This document shows, piece after piece, positions 32,412 to 43,479 of a DNA stretch of 64,000 bases. Origin of the DNA: Antedon mediterranea (Eukaryota > Echinodermata > Crinoidea > Comatulida > Antedonidae); contig NC_092678.1 of assembly GCF_964355755.1 (NCBI RefSeq), positions 11,320,922 to 11,384,921 of the forward strand. Direction: 5' to 3'. Each line of letters opens with the position of its first letter. The first letter of the stretch is position 1. A program made the translations under genes and the position numbers. The notes under the pieces were generated by a model, which was not told the origin of the DNA, ran no database searches, and worked only from the letters and a program-made list of their open reading frames with translations.

Positions 32412-34895
32412 ATATAGTATATTTTACAATAGCAAAGTTCCATAAAGTACATCGGATAACAAATTACCTTCATTGCAGCTGACTAGTCCTGTTTCCTTTA
32501 ATTTGTTTTTTTAATCAGTCAGTTGACTGGGTTCTGTTTCCATAATACAGTTCTTTCTTTCTGGCAGCATTTTAAAATGCTACTAGTGCAGATGACAACT
32601 CCAACTTCAAAATTGGTCAGTATGACTTGCCATCTCCTATTTATGTGGTGTCTCTTTGGTGTCCCAAAGTAATTTAAAAAAAGTTAGCTTCTTTGATTGT
32701 GTTTATCATATGTAAAAATGTATGTTTGAATCATTTGTGCTATGCTGATGTTATGTTTCGTATTATTTATTCAACCAAGTAAAAAAAAAAACATGTATAA
32801 TAGTACATAAAATAAATGATCTGATTCAGTTAGCTGCCTCTGATTCAGCCCTTTGAAGGCTAGTGGTTTTTTATCTTTTGTGGTTAACCACCACCACCTT
32901 TATTCATTCATTATTTTCAATTTTTTATACATCTTCTACCTTTTTTCTTCGTAAAATTCTATTTTTGTATCCTCTTTAATATTATTTTAACACATATTTC
33001 ATACTAATATTAAAACTAATAATACTAACAACATTACTGAACATTGTTAATGTTAAATCATACTTATATTTACAGTAATGCTAACAAATTGTAGCATTTT
33101 TCTTTTTTTTTATTTTCTATATTTCATAAAACAGTATACATTACTTAACTTGGTTACCGGTACATTACAAAATAATAATAAAGTAACCTTTTCAAGTTAC
33201 AAAACATATATATGGCTATTTTTATACATAAATATCAAAACAGATTTCATATAAACAAAAAAAAATAATGATACAAAATAAAAGTTCAGCTATTTTTAAA
33301 AACAATTACTTTTCAATTTCTTAATACCTCTCATATACAGATTTGAAGTGATTTATGTGAGATTTTTGTTCGTTAACTTAGCAGTTATAAATATACAATT
33401 TTGCAATCAATTTGCATGATTATTTCTATGATTTTCAATACCAAAACATTTTCTTTAAGTAAGTTTAAGTTACTTTTCTTTTAACTGTTCCTCCACATGA
33501 TATCAATTACTTTGCATTCCACGAACATGTGTATCAAAGTTTGTTTTTTTTTTCTAAACAAAATTCACAAATTGGTGATTTAACAATTTATCTTATGTAA
33601 AAAAGAGTAAATTTTTATTGAAAGTTTTTAAGTTTCGGATTGATTGTGCATTTATGCAAAGTTGTGAATATCATATCCCATTTCAATTGTGTATTATCAA
33701 GTTCATTTTCCCATCTGGACTCGATTCTATCGGGCACTGTTGCATATTTTTTAACGTAATGAGAATACAAGTGTTTACAGCTTCTTTTTGTTTTCATCAA
33801 ATTATTTATTTTAGAATTTTCGATTATTAAATTTGATGGGTTTGTATCGGTATTCTCAAATATTATTTGCTTCCAGTGCCTTGGAATCGAGTGTACAATT
33901 TGATGGTAAAGTAAAAAATTTGATTTAAAATTATTTTTTTATTTATTAAAATTCCTTTTCTATCATACATTTATATCATACACATATATATCATAAGACA
34001 TGTTTTTATATTTATAGTATTACAATATATCACTTATTACATTTTAGCCTCCATATTTATTTTCTCATTAATAGGGCTTTCATCTTTTATTTGAGTATAA
34101 AAAAACATAAATGTAACCTATAAGAGGTTTTATCATTTTCTAAATGAATATATTTGTAGTGTATAATTATAATTTCTTCTGACAATGTGTCGACTCTGAT
34201 AAATCATTTTAATTTTTAACAAATATGTATACCTTTAGGCAAATATATCATTTTTTAAAAGAATACATATAAATATACATATATATCTTGTAATTTACAT
34301 TATCTTATACTTAATGTGGTGTTAACAATAGTATATAGCAAATACATTTCTTATTTTCTTCATCTTTAAAGCACTTTATAAGTATGTTCTACATTGTTAC
34401 ATTTATCTGAATCATATTGCCTAAAATATTTATACTCTTGTGTAACTTTTATAAATGAGAATGAATAGCATAATCAGTCATTACAATCAATGAAAACTAA
34501 ATAAAAAGAGGCATCACACAGTAACAGGCTATTGAGTGAATAAAAGGTCCATATTTTTAGAACTTTTAACACTTTGGCTTTAAACTTGTGTGCGAGAAAA
34601 ACGTCTGTAAAATCATCAATCTAAATGTATTTGTTACTTTTTATGTGATTCTTTTTCATAAAAGTGCCAATTCTAAGGTGTGGCGTATTCAGAATAAATG
34701 TTGGGAGTTAAAATACAAGGCAGGTGCGAAAGATAAATATTTGTAATCTTAGGTCTTGGGTCTTAGCTTTCGTGATCTTAGGTCTTAGGGGGTCTTAGGT
34801 TTCGTGACACCCCCCATTCATTTTACTTGAGATATTTGGAGAGGTAAATTTCTATACTATTTGTATAGATATAATTTTTTTTTAAGTTCATGGTT
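32412..34895. other. Long AT-rich intergenic stretch
   Basis: No exon, terminal repeat or tandem array that I can support. A short GGTCTTAGG / TTTCGTGA iteration occurs at 34745-34800. Open frames near 33.6 kb on both strands lack motifs and overlap each other. Confidence 0.55.
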
Positions 34896-34904
34896 ATTAA
34901 CATC

Positions 34905-35630
34905 GGGTGTCTAGAAAACTCAGATCTCAGATATATCTGAGTTTTCTAGATCTAGAAAAGTCAGATATCTGAGTTTTCTAGATCTAGAAAACTCAGATAT
35001 CTGACTTGTCTGGATCTAGAAAACTCAGACATCAAATAGATCGTTCCATTATTATTAGAGGGTAGCATATTTGAAATACTACACAATATTTTACGTTTTC
35101 TTACTAATAATAATAATGATTGTAACTTGCAGTAGCAGCCTACGACTTAAATCATAAAGAAATACAACATAAACCTTTTAAAATGTAGGCTTAGCATTTA
35201 GGCCTAGCTAAGCAAACTCAAGGCTCAACGTGTGGGCGCTATGTTATCGCGATGTATTGTAAAGAGTAGGCCTGGTCCTACAGTACTAGACTAGAAGTGG
35301 TCAACTCGTACCCAAAATAACTCGTACCTATTCCCAACTTGGCTAACTCGTACCTCAACCAACTCGTACCCACACCAACTCGTACATGTCTCATTTTTAA
35401 GCCTACATTTTAACGGTAACATGCACTGTATTTTCTTTATGATTTAAGCCATAGTAAGAAAACGTACACAGTAATCAGTTTTAATAATATTTCAAATGAC
35501 CTACCTGCTGATTAATAATGGAACGATCCAAATGACCTACCAACCAATCAAATGATGATCTGAGTTTTCTAGTTCCATTTTGGAACTAGAAAAGTCAGAT
35601 ATATCTGAGATCTGAGTTTTCTAGACACCC
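34905..35630. mobile_element. Mutator-like MITE with perfect 36-bp TIRs
   Basis: The left TIR 34905-34940 (starting GGGTGTCTAGAAAACTCAG) and the right TIR 35595-35630 are exact reverse complements. The element is flanked by a perfect 9-bp direct repeat ATTAACATC (34896-34904, 35631-35639). Subterminal DNA on the left repeats TCTAGAAAACTCAGATATCT palindromes to 35045. A second inverted pair lies inside (ATCGTTCCATTATTA near 35040 against TAATAATGGAACGAT near 35515). The centre holds several AACTCGTACC words at 35295-35390. The 9-bp TSD suggests a MULE-type element; 726 bp, non-coding. Confidence 0.9.
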
Positions 35631-35639
35631 ATTAACATC

Positions 35640-36229
35640 TGCATTTTGATTATTTATCTTTCTTTTCCAGTTGTATGGAATTGAGTTTTTTTATTTTCAA
35701 GAATTCTGCTACCCAATTTTTGTTTTCGTTTTAATTTTCTTAATAATGTGTCCGAATTTATAAACCCATATTTATTTACAACGTCTCTTATTGTTATAAA
35801 ACCGGAATCAATCCAGTGTTTAAAGTACAGTAACAGAGGATTTCTCTTTAGGATAAAATCTTATTATTACCCCATATATTAATTGTTTCATTATGTCATT
35901 ACCATTATCTGGTTGTCACATTAGTCATATTTAGACAGCAGTCCCTCGGTCTTATTTTGGAGAAGTAGAATAGTGAAATTTCTTTTCACTTTTTAATCCA
36001 GTTTATATGTAGCGTCTTTATTTGGACAGAGAAGTCACGAATGTTTAAAAGTTTATATTCATAACGAGGTGGACATGTACGCAACGTACAAGAAACGTGA
36101 ACAGAACGTTGCGATACTATACTTTATGGTTAAACGTACACTAACGAAGTCCGAACGTGTTAATATAGCGTTGATAACTTATGCCGAACGATAGATATTT
36201 ACTTACTATACATGTAGTAATAATTAGAA
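35640..36229. other. Unassigned AT-rich sequence
   Basis: No feature supported. Several ACGTAC/ACGTTC words occur near 36070-36180 without regular spacing. Confidence 0.5.
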
Positions 36230-36960
36230 CTAGATTTAATTCGTCACTATGACGAATTATAGGTTATATGCATTGATTTAAATAAAGATAATTGATTTTT
36301 AAAAGATATATTGACTGATTGATTTTCTCAGAATCAATGCAAATACAATATTCGGTATCACAATCCGATCAAAGATCCCTCTGCATATGAAGTCATCAAC
36401 CACATTTGTTACATAATAAAGACATAGGTTACTTTTTATCTAGATTTTAATTATAAAATCATGTGTACAATCTATACACTAAGAAATAAAATTGAACAAA
36501 CAATACGGATAATAAAAAAAAAATCTTATTTCGTTTTGTTTCCCAAGGTGAGACTCGATCTCGGTACCTTGAATGCCATAGACACGAGCACAGACCACCA
36601 CCGAGCGATACACAACTGACTAAAAGTTGTAGAAAGACTCCTCCGTGTATTTACTATGCAGTAACCACTTTGGTGCAGATAGATTATTACATACCGCGAT
36701 GAATTATACTTTTTTACTATGATGATATTGTTAAAAAAAAATTTTAAATGATGCACTGTCAAACTATATACTTTTAACTTTAATATATGAACATTTTAAG
36801 GAAGAAGTTAATTTTAAGTTTGTTATTTCGGCCTAAAAAATGTCATAATTTTTTGATTGTCGAAACAAATTTTGTTTTATTTAAAATGCAATTAATGATG
36901 ACTTTATCAACTTTTGTTCTCTTAATTTCATAATAAATCATACATATGATATATACACAA
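36230..36960 (-). mobile_element. Helitron-like element on minus strand, carrying a tRNA-like segment
   Basis: On the minus strand the end reads hairpin AATTCGTCA-TAG-TGACGAATT (36238-36258), 4-nt spacer, CTAG (36230-36233), T. The hairpin is close to that at 15816-15836. The body is repeated in the opposite orientation at 52450-53046. Within it, 36535-36612 reversed gives A-box-like GCTCGGTGGT and B-box-like GAGATCGAGTCTC. No protein coding. Confidence 0.6.
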
Positions 36961-37059
36961 AATGAAATAAAAAATATGTGTTCCCGAGCATTCTGACGAT
37001 CTATATTATCTATTTATATATTTAGGTAAGGGCAAAATTCGCTAAATCGCGCGTTATTT

Positions 37060-37612
37060 CTAGAATGTTTACCGATTTTGGTTGCACTTGCGAACAGTGA
37101 TTATAAATAGGATTTTTAGTTTAGCACTGTGCGCTACCATACCGATTTTGGTTGCACTTGCGAACAGTGATAATAAATAGGATTTAGTATAGCACAGTAC
37201 TTTCGATACTGATTTTAACCACCTGCTGTAACCCTGTTTACTAATTAAATTGAGTTCGATAATTAGTTATTGACAATTAAAACGAATTTAGGTTCAACGA
37301 TTTGCCCCAAATAGGGGTGTTTTTCGATCGTGGTATACACTTTATAATGCATGTCCACACTTGCGCACAGTGATAATAAATAGGGTTTAGTTTAGCGCTG
37401 TGCGCTACCATACACATTTTGGTTGCACTCGCGCACAGTGATAATAAATATGATTTAATTTAGCACTGTGCGCTACTATACCCATTTTGGTTGCACTTGC
37501 GAACAGTGATAATACATAGGATCTATTTTAGCACTGTGCGCTACTATACCCATTTTGGTAGCATTCGAGCACAGTTAAAATAAATAGGATTCATTTTAGC
37601 ACTTTTGAATGG
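37060..37612 (+). repeat. 68-bp satellite, block 1
   Basis: About eight imperfect units of the form CATTTTGGTTGCACTCGC, GCACAGTGATAATAAATAGG, ATTTAGTTTAGCACTGTGCG, CTACCATACC. Each unit contains the inverted pair GCACAGTG ... CACTGTGC around a 23-nt loop. The array is diverged here and includes one longer interruption at 37205-37360. Confidence 0.9.
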
Positions 37613-38015
37613 ATCGATCTACATAATGACTGACGAGAAACCTGCTGTTTTTGTTACACGAAGAAGAACATTATATTTGGACAGTAGTTAGGTAATATTA
37701 AACATTACACATTCTCTCTTTTATTTATAATATTTATATTCCGAACTTTTAGACAGCTATAGCTCCCGATTTGCTCAAAGGTCTACATTTTCTATATATC
37801 AAGTCTTAATGTACGATCTTTAAATCATCAACTTAATGAAACGACCTTTCTATATGAAACAGTAATTAAAAATAAGTTTAAATTTATTGGATTAACTGAA
37901 ATTTGGAACATTGATGATAAAGACAAATACCAATTGAGTTCTTACAATTTCGAGTACATCTGTCGTGAGTTCGGTAGGAGTGGTGGCGTTGCTGTATATA
38001 TCCATAGTTCAGTTA

Positions 38016-39294
38016 TGATATCCATAATGCCTCAAATATGTTTTCTTTTCTGTTGTATGCTGATGACACAACCCTTATTTACACTGATAAAAATATAGAT
38101 TCCCTTTTTAAAATATCAACCGAAAATCTACCCAAAATGTTAACATACTTTTCTGCAAACAAACTTTCTGTTAATCTAAAAAAGTGCTGTTGTATGGTGT
38201 TCAAAAATTCACAAATACCACTAAATACTAGTACTTTTAAACTAAAAATTAAAGATCAATTAATACCTATTGTTGAGAAAACTAAATTTCTTGGTGTTTA
38301 TCTGGACTGTAAGCTAAATTGGAAACATCAGATTACTCAAGTCGAAAACAAAATATCCAAAAGTTCTGGTATCATATATAGATTATCATCTTTCATCCCT
38401 CAAAACATACTCCGGATTCTTTACTGTTCACTAATCCTCCCTTACCTCACTTACTGTAATATTATTTGGGGTAATACATACCCGTCCTACTTAAACAAAC
38501 TGTTATTGATCCAAAAGAAAACCGTAAGATACATAGCAAATGCTCCTCCTTTATCCCATTCCAATCCTTTATTTTCTTCATTTGGTCTTCTTAAAATTCA
38601 GGATATTAACCATCTTCAACAAAGTGTTTTCCTCTATTCATGGCTAAACTCGATCCTGCCATCACACTTTCATTATTCGAAAAAGAGTAGGGGGTTACCC
38701 CGGTGAACTGGTTCACACAATAGCCCCTGTATCAGGAGGATTACCACCTATCTGATAGGACAGTGATTAATTCACTATTGGTAATCCTTGGCCACATTGC
38801 CTAAAGACATAAAATAAAATAAAATAAATAAATAAATTTAGTTTCAATCTTATTTTCATAACCACAGTACTCGGAGCGCAAATCAAATACGTATTCCTTT
38901 TTTTAAAACTACTTCTTTTAAACATAGCATTAAGTTCACTGGTCCTAAACTTTGGGATAACGTACCAGTTAATATAAAAAGTGCTTTTTCTAAGAGTTTT
39001 TCTTTTAAATTGAAACGGCACCTCTTATCTAGTTATGTTTAATTATCCTTTCACTCATTGTAGTTTTGATATTTAGTCTTTTCGGTACCCTGAATCTAAA
39101 AGTCTTCATTACTGTTTTTGTCCTGTTTCCGGTTCCCGTGTTGTCCTGTTTTTGTTTTTTTTTTCATTTTCTATGGGCTGCCTTATACAAGCTTTGCTTT
39201 TTAGGAATGTTGCCCCTCTTATTTTAATAATTTTTACTGTTAATTTTTATTTTCTATGAAAGACAAGAGAAATAAATGTTACTTTGATTGATTG
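38016..39294 (+). pseudogene. LINE 'L-a' copy 2, 5'-truncated, nested in L-b
   Basis: Starts just before the YADD box (FSFLLYADDTTLIYTDK) and runs to the (GATT) tail, bounded by AGTTA (38011-38015, 39295-39299). Deleting it and one AGTTA restores the L-b frame (HSSVKYRRLDIN). The ORF 38038-38673 includes FLGVYLDCKLNWKHQI and PYLTYCNIIWGNTYPSYLN, matching copy 1 at 10590-11200 closely but without that copy's internal damage. This makes it the younger copy. Confidence 0.95.
38677..38828 (+). mobile_element. SINE-like A-tailed insertion in LINE L-a copy 2
   Basis: Copy 1 of the LINE reads through this point, but here about 150 bp interrupt the ORF. It starts near AGAGTAGGGGGTTACCCC and ends in an (AAATA)n tail. 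The head contains GGTGAACTGGTTCACAC and repeated palindromes. No clear A/B boxes, so the origin of the head is unknown. Confidence 0.6.
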
Positions 39295-39760
39295 AGTTAA
39301 GTATAGACGTCTTGATATAAATATTTGTAACTCTGAATCATTGTGGTTTGAAGTATGTGATGGGGGTAAAATGTACGTGTTAGGGGTAATTTATCGAAAT
39401 GGTAATTCCAACATAAATGAATTTAGAGAAGACCTCTTAGATACCTTAAAACAAATGAAAGTCAACAAAAAACAATGTATACTCTAATGGGCGATTTCAA
39501 TATAATTCTTTTTAATGCAAACAACACTGATATAAACTCATATTTAACGGCTACTGAATGTTTAAATATGACTCAGTTAATAGAATCGACAACTCGTCCT
39601 ACATCTACCACCCTAATTGACCACATATATAGTAACATTATTTGTAATAGTATAATATCTGGGACGATATCGTGTGACATATCCGATCATCTACCAATAT
39701 TTGCAATTTTTGAAAATAACATTGACATTACTTCTAATGATAAGCATTATTATAAATCAA

Positions 39761-39761
<1 letters not shown>

Positions 39762-39792
<31 letters not shown>

Positions 39793-39987
39793 CTTTTATT
39801 TTTCACACAACATTCATAAAAATATAAATAAAAAATTAAGTACAATAAAGTGTGAAAAACAGGGTAACCACAAGCAAGCAAAGCTTTTAATCTGTGGCAC
39901 CCTAACTTAAAATATAAATTTACAAATATATTACAAAAATGTTTTCATGTAGTAAAAAAATGAACGAAAATACAACGTACTATAATA

Positions 39988-40020
<33 letters not shown>

Positions 40021-40060
40021 CTTCACAGTCTCAGAATATATACGAAAATGTAATTAATTA
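39762..40060 (-). mobile_element. Minus-strand LINE tail and (TA)n inserted in L-b
   Basis: L-b coding is interrupted by a run of (GATT)n at 39762-39790, which is the reversed AATC-type LINE tail, followed by about 220 bp of 3'-UTR-like DNA. A (TA)n tract follows at 39994-40021. It is most simply a 5'-truncated LINE insertion on the opposite strand. Confidence 0.6.
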
Positions 40061-41222
40061 AGTTAATGTTAGACATATTTTACAAATGTTGTTTTCGCAA
40101 AGATATATTGTTTCTTTATAGGCATTTTAACAAAAACGATTTTTTAAATGATTTATCTAACATGTCATGGGAATCAGTTTATTTATGCAATGATACAAAC
40201 TTGGCCTACGATAGATTTAATACTAAATTCAAAAATATTTGTGACAAGCATGTGCCAATAAGAACGATGTCATTAAATCATGTAAATAAGAAAAAACCAT
40301 GGATCACCCGAAATATTAAAAAATCTATTAATTAAAAAAAACAAGATGTACCAGAAACTAATTAAAGTAAATTTGATAATTCTGATTTTATGAAATATAA
40401 AAAATACCGAAATACCCTTACAAAGGTGTTAAGAACTGCAAAAAGAAATTATTATTCACATATGTTTTCAGCTAACGCAACAAATTCAGTAAAAACGTGG
40501 ACGATAATAAATGATGTACTTGGTAAAAATAAATTAAAATCTGTTAATGCTATTCCTGAAAAACTAATTCGTAATAATAATGATGGGACAACATCAATAG
40601 TAGATAATCCGGACGAAATTATTAATGTATTTAATGATTATTTTGTTGGCGTAGCCGATCAACTTGCAAACGAAATTCCCCCCTCACAAAAATGTTTTTC
40701 TCAGTATCTGGCCAATCCCTTACCAAATTCTTTTTTTCTTGAACTTATCACTGTTAATGAGGTATTTAATTTAATTTGTAAAATCGACCAAAATAAAGCA
40801 ACTGGATCAGATGATCTACCAGCAAAATTAATTTCAATTGCAGCATTACATATTTCAAATTCCTTGTGTTATATATTTAATTTATCATTTAATAACTGTA
40901 TATTTCCAAATCTCATGTTAAAGTGTGCTCGAGTTCAACCAGTCTTTAAAAAGGGGTCAAAAGAAATACCTGGAAATTTCCGTCCTATCTCAAATTTACC
41001 AGTTCTTAGCAAAATACTTGAAAGGTTGTTTTGTGACAGGTTAACAAGCTTTTTTGAGAAATTTAATTTAGTTTAATTTCATCAATATGGGTTTCGAAAA
41101 CGTCATAGTACTAAGTTATTATTAATCAATTTAGTTAACACTTTGCTTTCTGATATTGATAAGGGTAACGTGTCACTTGGTATTTTCGTAGACTTCAGCT
41201 ACTATTAGGTAATATTAAACAT

Positions 41223-41752
41223 ATACTATATCCATTTTGGTTGCACTTGCGCGCGCACAGTGATAATAAATAGGATTTATTTTAGCACTGTGCGCTACAA
41301 TACACAATTTGGTTGCACTCGGGCACAGTGATAATAAATAGGATTTAGTTTTGCACTGTGCGCTACTAACCCATTTTTCACTCGCGCACAGTGATAATAA
41401 ATAGGATTCATTTTAGCACTGTGCGTCACCATACACAATTTGGTTGCACTCGGGCACAGTGATAATAAATAGGATTCAGTTTTGCACTGTGCGCTACTAA
41501 CCCATTTTTCACTCGCGCACAGTGATAATAAATAGGATTCATTTTAGCACTGTGCGTCACCATACCAATTTTAGTAGCACTCGCGCACAGTGATAATAAT
41601 AGGATTTAGTTTAGCACTGTGCGCTACCATACCAATTTTTGTTGCACTCGCGCACAGTGATAATAAATAGGATTTAGTTTAGCACTGTGCGCTACTGTAC
41701 TCCTTTTCGTTGCAATAGAGAACAGTGATAATAAATAGGATTTAGGTTAGAA
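41223..41752 (+). repeat. 68-bp satellite, block 2
   Basis: About eight units, continuing block 1 after the L-b insertion. Two neighbouring stretches (41290-41420 and 41430-41550) are nearly identical over about 136 bp, including the TTTTTCACTCGCGCACAGTG variant, which indicates a dimeric higher-order unit. Confidence 0.92.
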
Positions 41753-41756
41753 CTAT

Positions 41757-42222
41757 TGTAACGGTGGTATTTTAGTGTATCCGTTACTATACCATATAGT
41801 CTCAGTGGCAGGATTTCACACAGTCACAAAATGTACCAACAGCAAATATGGTTTATGGTCAGATACAGCTTTATTTAAATATGCAATGTAATACAGTCTG
41901 TTCTGGCTATATTACATACCTTTTCTTCTCTCTATTATAAATGTTTTATTCTACAAAGCTCTTTTCCTTTTCTTCTCTCCTCTTACCAGTACATCCATAT
42001 TTTAAGGAACGGTCCTAATTAATATGCATGTACTGGGAGGGGACTATTTAGTAAAGGGAACATTCCATGATGATGAGGAAACAGTAATTGATTAAGGATG
42101 TGGGTTATAGGAGAGTGAACAAAGAGTACCTAGGGATAGGAAGAAACCACTAGGAATGTTAATAGATGGAGTAGGGAGAAATAGTGAAAAAGGGTTGTTG
42201 ACCTGATGGTCAGAGTGTTACA
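41757..42222 (+). mobile_element. Solo LTR (466 bp) inside the satellite
   Basis: Begins TGTAACGGTGG and ends GAGTGTTACA (TG...CA with inverted TGTAAC/GTTACA). The satellite is interrupted exactly here, and the flanks share CTAT (41753-41756, 42223-42226), a 4-bp target duplication. A TATTATAAATG promoter-like word lies at about 41934. No internal retroviral coding remains. Orientation and superfamily are not established. Confidence 0.8.
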
Positions 42223-42226
42223 CTAT

Positions 42227-43475
42227 CATATCCATTTTGGCTACACTCGCAAACAGTGATTATAAATAGGATCTAGTTTAGCACTGTGCGCTACTACACC
42301 CATTTTGGTTGCACTCGCGCATAGTGATAATAAATAGGATTTAGATTAGCACTGTGCGCTACCATACCCATTTTGGTTGCACTCGCAAACAGTAATACTA
42401 AATATGATTCATTTTAGCACTGTGCGCTACTATATACATTTTGGTTGCACTCGCGCACAGTTAACATAAATAGGATTTAGTTTAGTACTGTGCGCTACCA
42501 TACCCATTTTATTTGCCCTCGCGAAAAGTGATAATAAATAGGATTTAGTTTAGCACTGTGCGGCGCTACAATACCCATTTTGGTTGCACTCACGCACAGT
42601 TATAATAAATATGATTTAGTTTAGTGCTGTACGATACCATACCCACTTTGGTTGCACTCGCGAACAGGGATAATAAATAGGATTTAGTTTAGCATTGTGC
42701 GCTACCATATCCATTTTGGTTGCACTCGCGTACAGTGATAATAAATATGATCCATTTTAGCATTATGCACTGCAATATTCATTTTGGTTGCACTCGCGCA
42801 CAGTGATATTAAATAGGATTTAGTTTAGTACTGTGCGCTACCATACTTATTTTGGTTGCATTCGCGCACAGTGATAATAAATATGATCCATTTTAGCATT
42901 ATGCACTGCAATATTCATTTTGGTTGCACTCGCGCACAGTGATATTAAATAGGATTTAGTTTAGTACTGTGCGCTACCATACCTATTTTGCTTGCACTCG
43001 CGCACAGTGATAATAAATATGATCCATTTTAGCATTATGCACTGCAATATTCATTTTGGTTGCACTCGCGCACAGTGATATTAAATAGGATTTAGTTTAG
43101 TACTGTGCGCTACCATACCTATTTTGGTTGCATTCGCGCACAGTGATAATAAATATGATTCATTTTAGCACTGTGCTACCATACCTATTTTGGTTGCGCT
43201 CGCGCACAGTGATAATACATAGGATCTAGTTTATTACTGTGCGCTACCATACCCATTTTAATTGCACTCGCGAAAAGTGATAATAGGATTCATTTTAGCA
43301 CTGTGCGCTACCATACCCATTTTGGTTGCACTTGCGCACAGTGATAATAAATAGGATTTAGTTTAGCACTGTGCGCTATAATTCCCATTTTGCTTGCACT
43401 CGCGAACAGTGATAATAAATAGGATTTATATTAGCATTGTGCGCTACTAATATACCCATTTTGATTGCACTTGAC
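42227..43475 (+). repeat. 68-bp satellite, block 3, with 136-bp higher-order repeat
   Basis: About eighteen units. Between 42747 and 43160 a two-unit module recurs at exactly 136 bp (ATGATCCATTTTAGC at 42747, 42883 and 43019), in which a diverged monomer (AGCATTATGCACTGCAATATT) alternates with a standard one. The array ends at 43470 within TTGATTGCACTTG. Confidence 0.93.
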
Positions 43476-43479
43476 GTTT

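Larger units (their letters stand above)
37706..41204 (+). pseudogene. LINE 'L-b' inserted in the satellite, with nested insertions
   Basis: Flanked by an 18-bp direct repeat TTAGGTAATATTAAACAT (37688-37705, 41205-41222). Parts in order: endonuclease N-part at 37790-38015 (FKFIGLTEIWN, FGRSGGVAVYIHSSV), interruption by LINE L-a, then KYRRLDINICN, VLGVIYRNGN, LMGDFNIILF and DHLPIF to 39762. A second interruption runs to about 40060. RT part 40390-41076: KTWTIINDVLG, KATGSDDLP, CARVQPVFKKGS, NFRPISNLPVLSKILERL. After a stop the palm start is GIFVDFS. It stops there, before YADD, so the 3' half is missing although a target-site duplication is present. Confidence 0.9.

Noticed and set aside
37060-43475. 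CRISPR-like array of regular repeats
   Set aside because: Units are contiguous 68-bp tandem repeats without unique spacers, in a eukaryotic genome with spliced genes.
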